This document shows, piece by piece, positions 48,314 through 58,430 of a stretch of DNA of 64,000 nucleotides (within the stretch, counting starts at the first letter, position 1; every line of letters begins with the position of its first letter). Source of the DNA: Thermosynechococcus sichuanensis E542 (GTDB lineage Bacteria; Cyanobacteriota; Cyanobacteriia; Thermosynechococcales; Thermosynechococcaceae). The DNA is taken from contig NZ_CP032152.1 in assembly GCF_003555505.1 (NCBI RefSeq), forward strand, positions 1,054,001 to 1,118,000. Reading direction: 5' to 3'. Below the pieces are notes generated by a model. The model did not search any database. It worked only from the letters and a program-made list of their open reading frames with translations, and was not told the origin of the DNA. Both the position numbers and the translations under genes were made by a program.

Positions 48314-48389
48314 AGGAGTGCTCCAGTGTTGGACTCGTCTTTACCCTAAAGTGTTCCCACAGATCTCCGTGAAATTACAGAGATCTCCC

Positions 48390-51300
48390 CTAAAGTCCCA
48401 GTAGTTTTTTCTTAGCTGCTTGGAACTCCGCTTCTGAGAGTAGCCCCTGCTGGTACATGGTCATGAGTTGTTGCAGTTGCTCTAAGCCAGAGGAACTTGC
48501 TGAAGCAGTGGTTTCAGGTGCGGGTTGGGGTGGTTCAGGAGCAGAGGGCGTTGGCGTGGGGCTAGGGGCTGGTGTGCCTTGAGCCAATTGATAGGTTTGG
48601 ATTACCTCTTGGAGAATGGCAGCTTCCCGCTTGTATTCAAGGCTATCGCGTCCCCCGGCTTTATGGAGTTCTTCCTCCCGTCGCTTCAAGTAGTGCAGTA
48701 GATGCTCATAGAGGGCTTGCTTTTGTTCTGGGGTTTCGGCTGCCTTGAGAATGACGGTCACTTGGCGCTGAATTTCCTCTAAGTCGAGACGGCAGGCCAG
48801 TACCTCCAAGACTTGGGTGACTTCCTCCCAGTTAGCGGCAATGTCCACATCTTCAAGGCCAACAGCAGTATGGCGGGTGTAGCGGATGGTGGCTTCGCGG
48901 GTGGCGCGGTTTTCTGCTTGTTTGAGGACATCAAGGGCGCGAGCAATCACCACCAGTTTTAGAATTTGTGGGTTCTCCGGAAAGACATCCCAGAAGGGGG
49001 GATCCTTTTGCAGATGTACGGGGATGGGCAGATCACGGTTTTCTCCCCGCAGGCGGGCGCGTTTGGCGGTAATCATTTGGCCTCGCCAATCTTGGTAGGA
49101 CTGGCGCAGTTCGGGCATGCCCTCAATACAGCGCAGGGAGAAGCCCCCCATCTCTTGAACAAAGACAATGCGGTGGCGCTCGCGATCGCCCAAGGGCTTA
49201 ATGTCATCACTGGTAATGCTCTGGCCATTGGGTTTGACGAGGTTCTTGAGCAGGGGAATGAGTTTTTTGGCAGCCAAATCAGCCGTATTTTCACCGCCGA
49301 CAATGGCAATGTTGGTATTTACTGAAGGAGTAAAGCCGGCATCACGGCCACTCATGACCGCTTGGGACAGTAATAGCAGTGGCTTTGATTTTTGGTAGGC
49401 CATGCGCAGGGCATTAAGGATTTCCGCTTCATCGTTGCGATAGAACTGCAACAGGCGATCGCAGGCGGTGAGATCCCGCACAAGGCGGCTTTCTTCTGGG
49501 GCATTTTGCACGGTGCGCCGTACGGTTTCTTGGATAATCTCCCGCAGGTCACTTTCTTGAACATCCGCCAGTTGTGCCAAATCCAAAAGACGCATCACCT
49601 CATTGGCAGCGCGGGTTTCCTTCCAGAGGGGACTGGCTTCCTGCAACACCGTTGTTGCTGTCGTCGTACAGAGTTGATTGAGACCAATGGTAAATGTGGA
49701 GGCCACACCGGTATTGGCGCCCGCATAGCGCTCGACGAGGTCTTGATAAAGGCCATTGAGTTCTTGGCGATCGTAGAGCTTCACCCCATTGATCCGCAGG
49801 GCATCGGCACTATCCGCTTGACTGTCGGCCATCGCCTTGAAACCATCCCGTAAATTGAGGAGCCGCTGGTTGAGCTTGGCAAGACGTGCCTCCATCCCTT
49901 GCAGCCATTCCTCCAGTTTGTCCATCACCTCTTTGGCCAGAAAGCGGGCTTTGGCTTGAATGGTGGCATTGAAACTGCCCTCAATTCCCTCTAGAGCCTG
50001 CTGGCAAAATTCCTCCATTTTTGCTTGTTTGGAGATGCCAAAGAGATTGCTGAAGTGGTTGATGTCCTGAAGGGCATTTTCATACTGTCGCTGACGATTG
50101 GTGATATTGGGTTGCCAAGTTTGCTGGATTTCGCGGTCATATTTTTCCTTCTGGCTGATAAAAATTTGGCGAATTTGCCCCAGAAAGGCATTGGCAAACT
50201 TCAGCCCCCGATTGCGATCTTCAACAATGCGGTAGAACTCCTCCTCAAGACTTTGGCGAGCCTGCTGGATAATTCGATTGCGGTTGTCGTACATGCGCTG
50301 CAAAAAGTCACCGTGGAGGCGCTCATCCGGACTAAGTTCGCGCAAGTGGGCAGCGCGGTAATTGTCCACCTGTTCACTGAGCCAAGGCACAAACTGCAAA
50401 ATTTTGCCTCTTTCGGCACCAATCATACCCCCGACCCCCTGTTGGGTACATTCAAGGAGGTTTTCACGGCTAATTTGATTGCGCAGATCGTTAACCCAGC
50501 GGGAAATTTCCTGCATATAGGGGCGATCGCCCGCTGCCGCCAAGGCCAGTACTAAATCCATATCCAGCAAGTTCATAGGTTTTAGGAGGCTCTGGGTCAC
50601 TTCTAAAAGTTGCGGCGGCAGTTGCACCGATTCATTCAGCCACCAGTTGAGGAAGTCTTGGCAGAGGCGATAGGTCAAGGAGGCGCGAATTTGGGCAATG
50701 GGAATTTCGACACTGGAGAGGCCAAAGGCCATAAAGCTCTTGGGATAGCCCCGACCGCCCGCATCCTGAGAGGCCCAAGCCGCCTTAATGTTGTCGCGAA
50801 TGGAGCGCTTGTGGGGAGCAAAGTCAGAAGTGAGATCCAAAAAGATATTTTGGGCAATCATCTCGCGGATCTCATCCAGCTTGAATTCACTCTCGCCATT
50901 TTTGGTGCCCACGAGGTAGGTAAAGTCAAAGGGAGGACAGTTGTAGCGCACTTCGTCGCTAAGGCTGCTACTAAATTGCGCCACATACTCGGTACGGTAG
51001 TCGGCAAAGTAACTGAGTTCCATGAGGGCGGCATAGCCATTGGCCAGCACGCGATCGCCAACACTAATGGCCGCAAAGGCATCGGGCATGGGTACAATCC
51101 CCGTGATCAAGGGACTCGACTGCCCCTTCAGCCAGTGGCGGACACAATAACCCAAGTCAATGAGCATCCCGCTGCCGGTGCCCCCAGAGAGGGAACCCGT
51201 AATAAAGACATTGAGGCTACTGTTGTTCACCTTGAGGCCGTAGCGGCTTTGCATGAAACTCTCATGGCCTTTGACGCGATCGCTAGCCGCTTGGAACTTT

Positions 51301-51707
51301 TGTTGAATTGCATGGTAGTTGCAAAAGAAGGCAAACCGACCACAGGCACGAATTTGACCTGCCCCGGCTTCTAGGGCGGTAATGTTGCGCTCCAGTTCCT
51401 TGGGAAACCAAGAGGCAATCCACGGGTAGTTGTCAAGGTTTTGAATGATTTGCTGCACGTTTTTGCCACTGACACTGGCCCAGTGCTTTTCGTTGTCCTT
51501 GAGAGGAGAGCCAGCGGCGAGGGGGTTGCTCACTTTGTAGTCGCGATCGGTATCAATGGCAAGGAAGCTAATCACGGGAAACTGTTTCAGGCTGCCGTAG
51601 GTTTCCTCCACCAGTCGCCGCACCCGCGATAGCACCTCGATGCCTGTGCCACCCACTCCCACAACTACCGTCGGCACAATTGATTTTTCTTCCACCTGTG
51701 CAGGCAT
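48390..51707 (-). CDS. Tubulin-like GTPase-fold protein with C-terminal SHOCT domain
   Basis: A 1105-residue soluble protein. The N-terminus has a Rossmann-like glycine motif VVVGVGGTGIEVLSRV (about 14-29). The tubulin/FtsZ-type signature FITGSLSGGTGSGM lies at about 168-181 with GGTGSG at 175-180. These fit the bacterial tubulin-like (Tubulin_2) family. A long helical middle (about 420-1000) follows, then a Pro/Thr linker (PAPSPTPTPSAPEPP), then a terminal SHOCT helix pair (MTMYQQGLLSEAEFQAAKKKLLGL). It lies between hybrid cheA (108 bases) and a pilin gene (76 bases) on the same strand. Polymerisation and GTP binding are inferred only. Confidence 0.78.
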   Translation of the reverse strand: MPAQVEEKSIVPTVVVGVGGTGIEVLSRVRRLVEETYGSLKQFPVISFLAIDTDRDYKVSNPLAAGSPLKDNEKHWASVSGKNVQQIIQNLDNYPWIASWFPKELERNITALEAGAGQIRACGRFAFFCNYHAIQQKFQAASDRVKGHESFMQSRYGLKVNNSSLNVFITGSLSGGTGSGMLIDLGYCVRHWLKGQSSPLITGIVPMPDAFAAISVGDRVLANGYAALMELSYFADYRTEYVAQFSSSLSDEVRYNCPPFDFTYLVGTKNGESEFKLDEIREMIAQNIFLDLTSDFAPHKRSIRDNIKAAWASQDAGGRGYPKSFMAFGLSSVEIPIAQIRASLTYRLCQDFLNWWLNESVQLPPQLLEVTQSLLKPMNLLDMDLVLALAAAGDRPYMQEISRWVNDLRNQISRENLLECTQQGVGGMIGAERGKILQFVPWLSEQVDNYRAAHLRELSPDERLHGDFLQRMYDNRNRIIQQARQSLEEEFYRIVEDRNRGLKFANAFLGQIRQIFISQKEKYDREIQQTWQPNITNRQRQYENALQDINHFSNLFGISKQAKMEEFCQQALEGIEGSFNATIQAKARFLAKEVMDKLEEWLQGMEARLAKLNQRLLNLRDGFKAMADSQADSADALRINGVKLYDRQELNGLYQDLVERYAGANTGVASTFTIGLNQLCTTTATTVLQEASPLWKETRAANEVMRLLDLAQLADVQESDLREIIQETVRRTVQNAPEESRLVRDLTACDRLLQFYRNDEAEILNALRMAYQKSKPLLLLSQAVMSGRDAGFTPSVNTNIAIVGGENTADLAAKKLIPLLKNLVKPNGQSITSDDIKPLGDRERHRIVFVQEMGGFSLRCIEGMPELRQSYQDWRGQMITAKRARLRGENRDLPIPVHLQKDPPFWDVFPENPQILKLVVIARALDVLKQAENRATREATIRYTRHTAVGLEDVDIAANWEEVTQVLEVLACRLDLEEIQRQVTVILKAAETPEQKQALYEHLLHYLKRREEELHKAGGRDSLEYKREAAILQEVIQTYQLAQGTPAPSPTPTPSAPEPPQPAPETTASASSSGLEQLQQLMTMYQQGLLSEAEFQAAKKKLLGL

Positions 51708-51815
51708 GGTTGCTCTCTCCGCCGCAAGTTACCCCAATCCTAGCAAGGATGTCCGCGAAATCTGGCGATCGCAATGTTTCATAAAAAATTTTTGCAGCAA
51801 TGCAATCTGATAGTT

Positions 51816-54422
51816 TTATCGGCTGAGCGTCACCGCAGGAGCAGGACGACCGGCAAGCAGTTGGGTCACCGTTTGCAGCAACCCTTGGGGCTGAAAGGGC
51901 TTAGTAATGTAGTCATCGGCACCCAGTTGAAAGGCTTTTTGGCGGTGGGTATCCCCTCCCCGTGAGGTTAGCATTGCAACCGGTAAATGGCGTAATTGTG
52001 CCGAAAGACGAATTGCCTCTAGCAAACCATAGCCATCGAGGCGGGGCATCTCGATATCCGTGATCACAAGGGACACTTGATCCCCTTGGCCAAGAAGAAA
52101 ATCCAATGCTTCCTTGCCATCGCGGCATTGCACGACATCGTAGCCCCCTTGGCGCAACACCCGATCCAACAGCCGTCGCACGGCAATCGAATCATCAACA
52201 ATCAGCACTTGGGGTATGGTGCGCTGCTGAGCTGTGGCCGTCACCGCCGAGGCTGGTCCCTCCATGGGCGTGAGCAGCACTGTAAAGTTGTCGGGAGCAA
52301 GAACTGGCACCACTTCACCAGTTCCTAGAACCGTACAACCCATAATGTAGGGGGGCACGGGTACTGTTTGATCAAAGGGCTTGACCACCAACTCCCGCTC
52401 GGCAATGAGATAGTTCACTGCCAAGGCCACTGCCTGACCGGCCACATCCACAACCACCCCGACACCAAGGGGCTGCGTTGCTGCACTCAGGGGACGCTGA
52501 TAGGGCAAGAATTGATGCAGCGGATATAGGGGAATGGATTGTCCCTGCCAGTCAATAGTAGCGCTGGGATGGCGAATATCAGTGTATTCCTTCAGGGCAA
52601 TGACTTCACGGATACTCAAATCTGGGATGGCCAAAGTTAGCTCCCCGACTTGACACAGCACCATGGGCAGCAGACTAAGGGTCAAGGGAAGGGTGAGGGT
52701 AAAGGTCGTTCCCCGCTGCGGTTCAGTGGTGATCTGCAAACGCCCCCGCGATCGCTGGACTTGCTCGCGCACCACATCCAATCCCACCCCACGACCGGAA
52801 AGATCACTCACTTGCTTAGCGGTTGAAAACCCCGGTACAAAGAGAAATTCCAAAATCTGCTCGCGGCTCAGGTGGGGCACTTTTGCGGGAGAGCAGAGCT
52901 GAAGTTCCACGGCTTTTTGAGTCACCCGCTGTAGATCAATCCCTCGCCCATCATCGGCCACCTGAATTTCCACGGCATTCCCCCGCAGTTGTGCTCGTAG
53001 CCAAATGGTTCCCGTTGCGGACTTGCCCAGTTGCTGCCGCTGTTGGGGTGGCTCAAGACCATGGTCAAAGGCGTTGCGCACCAGATGGGTCAGGGGTGCC
53101 TTGAGTTGCTGCAAAATCACTTGATCCACAAGGGTATCGCCCCCCTCAATTACCAGTTGAACCGGTTTATGGTGGCGATCGCCTAAGGTTTGCACAGCGG
53201 TCACAAACTTTTCTGCCAGTTGGCGAAAGGGCACCAAGCGGGAGTTTGTCAGTTCAGCGTAGAGACTGTTTAGGTGCTGGCGGTTGAGATCAAGGGCTTC
53301 TTGGAGATCGCGGTTGAGCAGATCAATATCGGCGCCCGTCTCCTGAATTCGCACCAGCAATTCTTGAAAATCTTGGAGCGCCGTGTGCAGTTCGGTGTAG
53401 CGGTCGAATTCTAGGGCATCAAAGTCACTATGACCATTTGCAGCTAAACCTCGACTCCCAAGGGGGGTGGCCAAGCGATCGTAGAAGGTCTGCACCTGAT
53501 CGCGAATGGGGCGAAATTGCTCAAGGCGGCGTTTAAGTTCGCGATTGGCACGCAAAAACTGCTGTTGATAGAGGGTGAGGCGTTCTTGACCAATGAGCAA
53601 TTCACTGACGATATTGCCGAGACGATCTAGGCGACTGACGGGAATGCGCAGGTAGCTGTCTTGGGGAGGGGCTGTTGCCGCAGGGGGGTTAGGGGTCGGT
53701 AACTTCGCCAGTTCTGCCTGCTGCAATTGACGAAATTCAGCAACAACGGCGGGCACCAATTCCCCAAGGGGCAAATCCGCTGCCAGCTTCGGTAATTCTG
53801 CGGCTAGTTGCTGCAACCAAGGAATGGCGCACTGTTCCCCTAGGGTTTGGGCAGTGGCAATCAGGTGAGCCAAGGCTGTCTCCCGCTCTGCATCCGTGGT
53901 ACTGGCCTCTAGGCTCTGCAGGGATGCCTCAAGGGTTTGCGTCAAGGCAGTACGTAGATCGGGAGGAGCCGCAGTGGGGGGTGAGGATGTGGCTGAGACA
54001 GTGCCAAGGAGTTCCGTCAGGGCTGCTAGGAGGGCTTGATAGTGGGGCGTGGGTGTTAGGGAATGGTTCTGTTTGGCGGCGGCCAAGAGTTCTTGGGCTT
54101 GCTCAATCCCTTGAACAAGGAGGCGATGAGCACGGGGGCGATCGCCCATGCGACCCTCTTTGAGGGCTTCCAGAACGTCCTCTAGGCGATGGCTCAAGGC
54201 CTGTAGCTCACTGAGTTGCGCAATCCCAGCCCCCCCCTTAAGGGAATGCGCCGCCCGCATCAGCGTGTTGTAGTCCTCAGCCGTATAGTGACGCTCGGGA
54301 TCGGTGGCCACCTGCTCTGCCCATTGTTCGAGGAGCAGTAAATACTCTGGGGCATCCTCGTAGAGGAAGCAATGGCGTGCCTCTTGGGTAATGGCCTCAA
54401 GGTCGGCAGCATTGAGGGTCAT
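51816..54422 (-). CDS. Hybrid CheA-type histidine kinase with C-terminal receiver
   Basis: An 868-residue kinase of the PixL/PilL/HmpE kind. In order: Hpt with AAHSLKGGAG (His59), a Pro/Ala linker, a dimerisation region (SRLDRLGNIVSELLIGQERL), HATPase (HLVRNAFDHGLE, VADDGRGID, SGRGVGLDVV), a CheW-like domain (about 610-720) and a receiver (VLIVDDSIAVRRLL, phosphoacceptor in TDIEMP, Lys in YITKPF). It follows the MCP gene by 13 bases in a tight operon. It likely controls pilus-dependent movement. Confidence 0.92.
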   Translation of the reverse strand: MTLNAADLEAITQEARHCFLYEDAPEYLLLLEQWAEQVATDPERHYTAEDYNTLMRAAHSLKGGAGIAQLSELQALSHRLEDVLEALKEGRMGDRPRAHRLLVQGIEQAQELLAAAKQNHSLTPTPHYQALLAALTELLGTVSATSSPPTAAPPDLRTALTQTLEASLQSLEASTTDAERETALAHLIATAQTLGEQCAIPWLQQLAAELPKLAADLPLGELVPAVVAEFRQLQQAELAKLPTPNPPAATAPPQDSYLRIPVSRLDRLGNIVSELLIGQERLTLYQQQFLRANRELKRRLEQFRPIRDQVQTFYDRLATPLGSRGLAANGHSDFDALEFDRYTELHTALQDFQELLVRIQETGADIDLLNRDLQEALDLNRQHLNSLYAELTNSRLVPFRQLAEKFVTAVQTLGDRHHKPVQLVIEGGDTLVDQVILQQLKAPLTHLVRNAFDHGLEPPQQRQQLGKSATGTIWLRAQLRGNAVEIQVADDGRGIDLQRVTQKAVELQLCSPAKVPHLSREQILEFLFVPGFSTAKQVSDLSGRGVGLDVVREQVQRSRGRLQITTEPQRGTTFTLTLPLTLSLLPMVLCQVGELTLAIPDLSIREVIALKEYTDIRHPSATIDWQGQSIPLYPLHQFLPYQRPLSAATQPLGVGVVVDVAGQAVALAVNYLIAERELVVKPFDQTVPVPPYIMGCTVLGTGEVVPVLAPDNFTVLLTPMEGPASAVTATAQQRTIPQVLIVDDSIAVRRLLDRVLRQGGYDVVQCRDGKEALDFLLGQGDQVSLVITDIEMPRLDGYGLLEAIRLSAQLRHLPVAMLTSRGGDTHRQKAFQLGADDYITKPFQPQGLLQTVTQLLAGRPAPAVTLSR

Positions 54423-54435
54423 GGGCTAGCCCTCC

Positions 54436-55995
54436 TTAAGCATCCACACGGAACCGCGATACCGAGGCTTGCAATTCTGCGGCAACGGCCATTAGGCTTT
54501 CCATGGCATCCACCACAGCAGCAGCGGCTGAAGTTGTTGTTTGTGCCATCTGAGCCACCCCCTGCATAATCTGCGTCACTTCTGCGGCCGTGGACGTTTG
54601 GGAAGCAGTGCGCTCGGAAATGATTTGCAGCCGTGAATCAATCTGCTGATTAAGGCGAGCGAGTCCCTGTAATGTGGCTTTGGTTTGACTGACCAACTGG
54701 GTGCCCTTGACCACCTGCGCCGTACTGCCCTCCATTTCCTGAAGCACCTCGGCGGTCTCCTGCTGAATCCCCGTCACCAACTGCTCAATATCCCGCGCTG
54801 AATCTGTTACCCGCTCCGCCAAACGCCGCACCTCATCAGCAACCACTCGAAAGCCTTGGCCATGCTCGCCGGCGCGTGCGGCTTCAATCGAGGCGTTAAA
54901 GGCCAAGAGGTTGGTTTTCTCAGAAATACTGGAGATGATGTTGATGATTTTGGAGATTTCTTGGGAAGATTCAGCGAGGCGCTTCATTTTTTTGGCGGTT
55001 TCAGCCACGCTGAGGCGGATAGTTTCCATGCTCTCCACAGTGGTGTCCATGGTCGCATCCCCCAATTGTGCCGCCGTCAACCCCTCTGCGGCGATCGCGG
55101 CTGCTTCTTGGGCAGAATTGGCCACTGCTTGCACTGAGGCGGCCATCTTCTCAACCGCTTCTACGCTGCGATCAATGTCGGCAGCCTGCTGGGTTGCCCC
55201 CGCAACAAGTCCAGCGATCGCCTCTTGGGTGGTTTGGGCAGCGGCTTGGACTTGGTTGGCAGCGGTCTGGACTTGCACGACAATTTGCCGCAAACTGCGC
55301 ACCGTGGCATTGAAGGCATCGGCAATGGATCCCATTTCCCCTTCGTCCACCTTGGCGCGGACGGTGAGGTCTCCCCGCTGTGCCCCCTCAATATCCAACA
55401 ATAGGTTAATCACCGCCTCCTGCATTTTCATCCGTTCTTGGCGCTGCCGCTGGACTTCCCCTTGACGTTGGGCTTCGAGGGTTTGAATCTGATCCTGCTG
55501 CTGCTGGAGTTGAGCCACTAAGGCAGCAATTCCTTGGCCAATGGCGGCAAGTTGAGGATCCATGATCTCTGGCATCGGCGCATCCCACTCCTGTTGCTGG
55601 AGTTGCACCAGCCATGTTTCTAGGGTGTGCAGTCCCTGCCGCAACCGTTTGATTTGACCCCGTCCTAGGGGAATCGGGGTTGGCGCAACGGGGGCACTGG
55701 GCGGTGGGGGGGGTGGGGGGACAGCAGGGCTTCCCTGCAATAGCGCCAAGGCATTGCAGGCACTTTGGCCAAAAATGCCCTGATCCGCTTCGGCGATCGC
55801 TTGATAGAGGGCTTGGGCAGCAGCAACATCACCTGCCTGTTCTAGGGCGGTGGCTAGGGTCAACTGCACCAAGTGATCCGTGGGGTCTTCCTCAAGGAGA
55901 GCACGCAGGGTGGGGATATCCTGAGTGAGGATGGCATTGAAGTAGCGATCGCTCGAGGGTGACATTGGGGGGGTGGAATTCGCAAGGGAAGTCAT
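54436..55995 (-). CDS. Soluble methyl-accepting chemotaxis protein
   Basis: A 519-residue transducer with no membrane segment. Residues 1-90 are TPR-like ([20 protein letters not shown]). A Pro-rich linker and coiled coil follow, then a HAMP-like region ([21 protein letters not shown]) and the MCP signalling domain with hairpin tip [30 protein letters not shown]. PilJ and PixJ relatives usually have membrane segments or GAF domains, so this looks like the cytoplasmic HmpD-type. It overlaps the cheW gene by 4 bases. Confidence 0.9.
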   Translation of the reverse strand: MTSLANSTPPMSPSSDRYFNAILTQDIPTLRALLEEDPTDHLVQLTLATALEQAGDVAAAQALYQAIAEADQGIFGQSACNALALLQGSPAVPPPPPPPSAPVAPTPIPLGRGQIKRLRQGLHTLETWLVQLQQQEWDAPMPEIMDPQLAAIGQGIAALVAQLQQQQDQIQTLEAQRQGEVQRQRQERMKMQEAVINLLLDIEGAQRGDLTVRAKVDEGEMGSIADAFNATVRSLRQIVVQVQTAANQVQAAAQTTQEAIAGLVAGATQQAADIDRSVEAVEKMAASVQAVANSAQEAAAIAAEGLTAAQLGDATMDTTVESMETIRLSVAETAKKMKRLAESSQEISKIINIISSISEKTNLLAFNASIEAARAGEHGQGFRVVADEVRRLAERVTDSARDIEQLVTGIQQETAEVLQEMEGSTAQVVKGTQLVSQTKATLQGLARLNQQIDSRLQIISERTASQTSTAAEVTQIMQGVAQMAQTTTSAAAAVVDAMESLMAVAAELQASVSRFRVDA

Positions 55996-56483
55996 AGGGC
56001 AGGAGCGGGTGAACGGGCGACAGCTTCAAAAACGGCCTCAACATTCAATAGTAAAATTGGCAGGCGATCCAACTGCACAAAACCCTGCAAATACTGCTGC
56101 ACCTCCCGCTGAAGTCGCTGGGGCACTGGTTGCTGCTGCTCTGGCGAAATATGAATAATGCCCCGCAGTTGACTTACCAAACAAGCTAGTTGACGCGGCG
56201 ATGATCCGTCATGCATCACCAGTGCCGTCCAACGTTGGTGGGGTAATCGTCCCCAAGCATGTTGCACCCCCAGCAATTGCAACAGGTCAAGCATCCATAA
56301 TAACCGTCCCCGCTGGTTACTAATGCCTAAAAGAGCGGCTGAAACCCCCGGCACTAGACAAATATCCCGTGGCTCAACACTTAAGACTTCAGCCGTTTGC
56401 CCAAGGGGAATCGCCACATTCACCCGTCGAGGCAGTTCCACATGAAAGTATTCTTGAATGGCTGGGGCACTCACAGACATCAT
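55992..56483 (-). CDS. CheW-like coupling protein
   Basis: A 163-residue CheW-domain protein linking the MCP to Che[21 protein letters not shown], the structural glycine stretch [22 protein letters not shown] and a C-terminal [13 protein letters not shown] match the family. It overlaps both neighbours by 4 bases, so translation is coupled. Confidence 0.9.
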   Translation of the reverse strand: MMSVSAPAIQEYFHVELPRRVNVAIPLGQTAEVLSVEPRDICLVPGVSAALLGISNQRGRLLWMLDLLQLLGVQHAWGRLPHQRWTALVMHDGSSPRQLACLVSQLRGIIHISPEQQQPVPQRLQREVQQYLQGFVQLDRLPILLLNVEAVFEAVARSPAPAL

Positions 56484-56857
56484 TGAGATAAGGGAGGTAA
56501 GTACTCGTTAATGGTTTCAATTAAATCTTCTGGTTCAAAGGGCTTTGTAATGTAGGCATTGCCCCCCTGCCGCAAGGCCCAAAAGCGATCAAAGTCCTGA
56601 TCCTTAGAGGAGCAAAAGATAATCGGCACTGTCTTGAGAAGGGGATTTGCCCGTACTTCGCGGCACAGTTCCAAGCCATTGGCGCCCGGCATGACAATAT
56701 CAAGCACAATTAAATCGGGAGGCTGATGTGCGGCCAACCATTCCATGGCCTTTTCCGCTGTTTCCGCCACATGGGCTTGGTGTCCCAATTTCTCTAAAAT
56801 TGAGACAATCATGGTTTGCTCTGTGCGGGAATCCTCAACGACTAGCACCTGCTTCAT
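56480..56857 (-). CDS. CheY-like response regulator
   Basis: A 125-residue stand-alone receiver (PixH/PilH type). VLVVEDSRTEQTMIVSIL supplies the acidic pocket, VLDIVMPGANGLELCR the phosphoacceptor Asp, and the C-terminal Lys is in YITKPFEPEDLIE. It overlaps cheW by 4 bases and shares its first base with the stop of the gene upstream. Confidence 0.93.
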   Translation of the reverse strand: MKQVLVVEDSRTEQTMIVSILEKLGHQAHVAETAEKAMEWLAAHQPPDLIVLDIVMPGANGLELCREVRANPLLKTVPIIFCSSKDQDFDRFWALRQGGNAYITKPFEPEDLIETINEYLPPLSQ

Positions 56858-57999
56858 TAATGACTCTCCATCGCCGCAGTCTGAGTAAATCGCTCTGCTA
56901 ACGATAGTAACTCCTGGGGAGTAAAGGGCTTCGTTAAATAGTCCGTCGCTCCCACCATCCGTGCCCGAATCCGATCCACTAGGCCGTCGCGCCCCGTGAG
57001 CATGACGACGGGCACATCCTTAAGGGCTTCTGTTTGCCGCAGTTGACGGCATAGCTCATAGCCATCCATTTCTGGCATCGAGATATCCATCAAGACTAAG
57101 TTAGGCTTAGTGTCATTGAGGGCACTCAGGGCATGGGTTGGCTCCATCAAGCCGAGTACCCGATAACCACAGGTCTCCAAAATAAGGCGGACATTGCGCT
57201 GAATGGTGCGGCTGTCGTCAATACAAGCCACGATTGGACGAGTATCACTGGTGGGAGCATTGTAGGGATGTTGAGCAATCAAGCCATTCACTAGGGCAGG
57301 TTGCAGTAACTGAGCGGTGGCGATCGCCTCCATGCGCAACTGAGTCGCTACCTCGTAGAGGACGGGTGCCTGTTTCAAGAGTTGAGGCAACGCAGCGGCA
57401 ATATCGCGGCCATAATCCATTGGCCACAGATCAGCGGGAATTCGCTCGCTGGTGGTGAGCACCAGTCGTTGCAGCGGCGAGTTCAGATAGGTGCGCACCT
57501 GTACCGCCTGGGTAATAGCTTGCCGCAGTTGACTCAGGGTTTGCTTGATCGGTACACAGAGAACCAAGTGATCGAGACCCGCCACCCGCTCTACCCGCAC
57601 TGAGGCTTGGGGCATGGCAAAGAGATGAACCAGCGCTTCTTGACTGAAGAGAAAGAGCAGCTTACGCAGTTGGGGAAGGGTCAATTGCCCCTGTTGCCAA
57701 AGACGACAGAGATACTGATACTCCGTTTCATCGGTTGCCAATGTGGCGCTGAGTTGGGGGCAATAGCGTTGACACAGGTAGTTGAAGCGTTCCTGATGCC
57801 CGACAGTGCTATTGGCGTAATGCAGTTGACCATTGCCCACATACAGGTTCCAGCCGATGGAGGAATCCTTCGGATCGGTAAATGTTATGTGACCGGAGAG
57901 GCGATCGCCAATCACCTTCTGAATCACCCGCGCTGGAAATGCCAATGCTTTGTCGCTCACTTGCGCTACTGAACTTGACGTAGGTGTACTCGTCGTCAT
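56857..57999 (-). CDS. PatA-type response regulator (DUF4388 plus receiver)
   Basis: A 380-residue first gene of the chemosensory operon. The N-terminus (about 20-110, FPARVIQKVIGDRLSGHITF) is DUF4388/PATAN-like. The C-terminus (about 260-375) is a receiver with VACIDDSRTIQRNV, LVLMDISMPEMDGYELCR and YLTKPFTPQELL. This is the PatA/PixG/HmpA layout. PatA-like proteins in cyanobacteria affect pilus activity and phototaxis. The upstream spacer carries the operon promoter. Confidence 0.9.
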   Translation of the reverse strand: MTTSTPTSSSVAQVSDKALAFPARVIQKVIGDRLSGHITFTDPKDSSIGWNLYVGNGQLHYANSTVGHQERFNYLCQRYCPQLSATLATDETEYQYLCRLWQQGQLTLPQLRKLLFLFSQEALVHLFAMPQASVRVERVAGLDHLVLCVPIKQTLSQLRQAITQAVQVRTYLNSPLQRLVLTTSERIPADLWPMDYGRDIAAALPQLLKQAPVLYEVATQLRMEAIATAQLLQPALVNGLIAQHPYNAPTSDTRPIVACIDDSRTIQRNVRLILETCGYRVLGLMEPTHALSALNDTKPNLVLMDISMPEMDGYELCRQLRQTEALKDVPVVMLTGRDGLVDRIRARMVGATDYLTKPFTPQELLSLAERFTQTAAMESH

Positions 58000-58430
58000 A
58001 GAAATTGTCCCTTTGACAGTCTGGTCAACTACCGACTCAGCAACAGAGAACTGTTTCCCTACAAGCTGATCAATGCTTTGTTACAGCGAGGGTCAGAAAC
58101 AGAAACTACCCAATGTCAAGATGCTAGGTTTGTATCTAAAGAACGCTGGTTTATTGCCCTTGTTATGGGGATTGAACAGAATCAAAACAGCCGAAACTGT
58201 TCTCAAACACGTTCACACCCCTTGCGTTCACACTATGTTTTAGAAAAGGGCTGTAGCTGCTCCAATTTTTCGAGTCATTTCCCCCAACCTGTATATTTTT
58301 TCAGTATTTTTGCTTTATCGATCATTGTAAAGCGCATGTCTTGCCGGAAAATGTATTCTACTTAACGTTTTTTTTAACGTTCTTGATTAGGATGCTTAAA
58401 CACTCTATAGGTCTTTATAGGTCTTTCCTG
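58000..58430. other. Spacer upstream of chemosensory operon with tandem repeats
   Basis: A 431-base gap. TTAACGTT occurs at 58362-58369 and 58374-58381 (12-base period around a T-run). TATAGGTCTT is repeated exactly in tandem at 58406-58415 and 58416-58425 (10-base period). The region around 58270-58310 is A/T-rich. No gene is recognised. The repeats may be operator sites of the pseudogene that follows. Confidence 0.45.
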
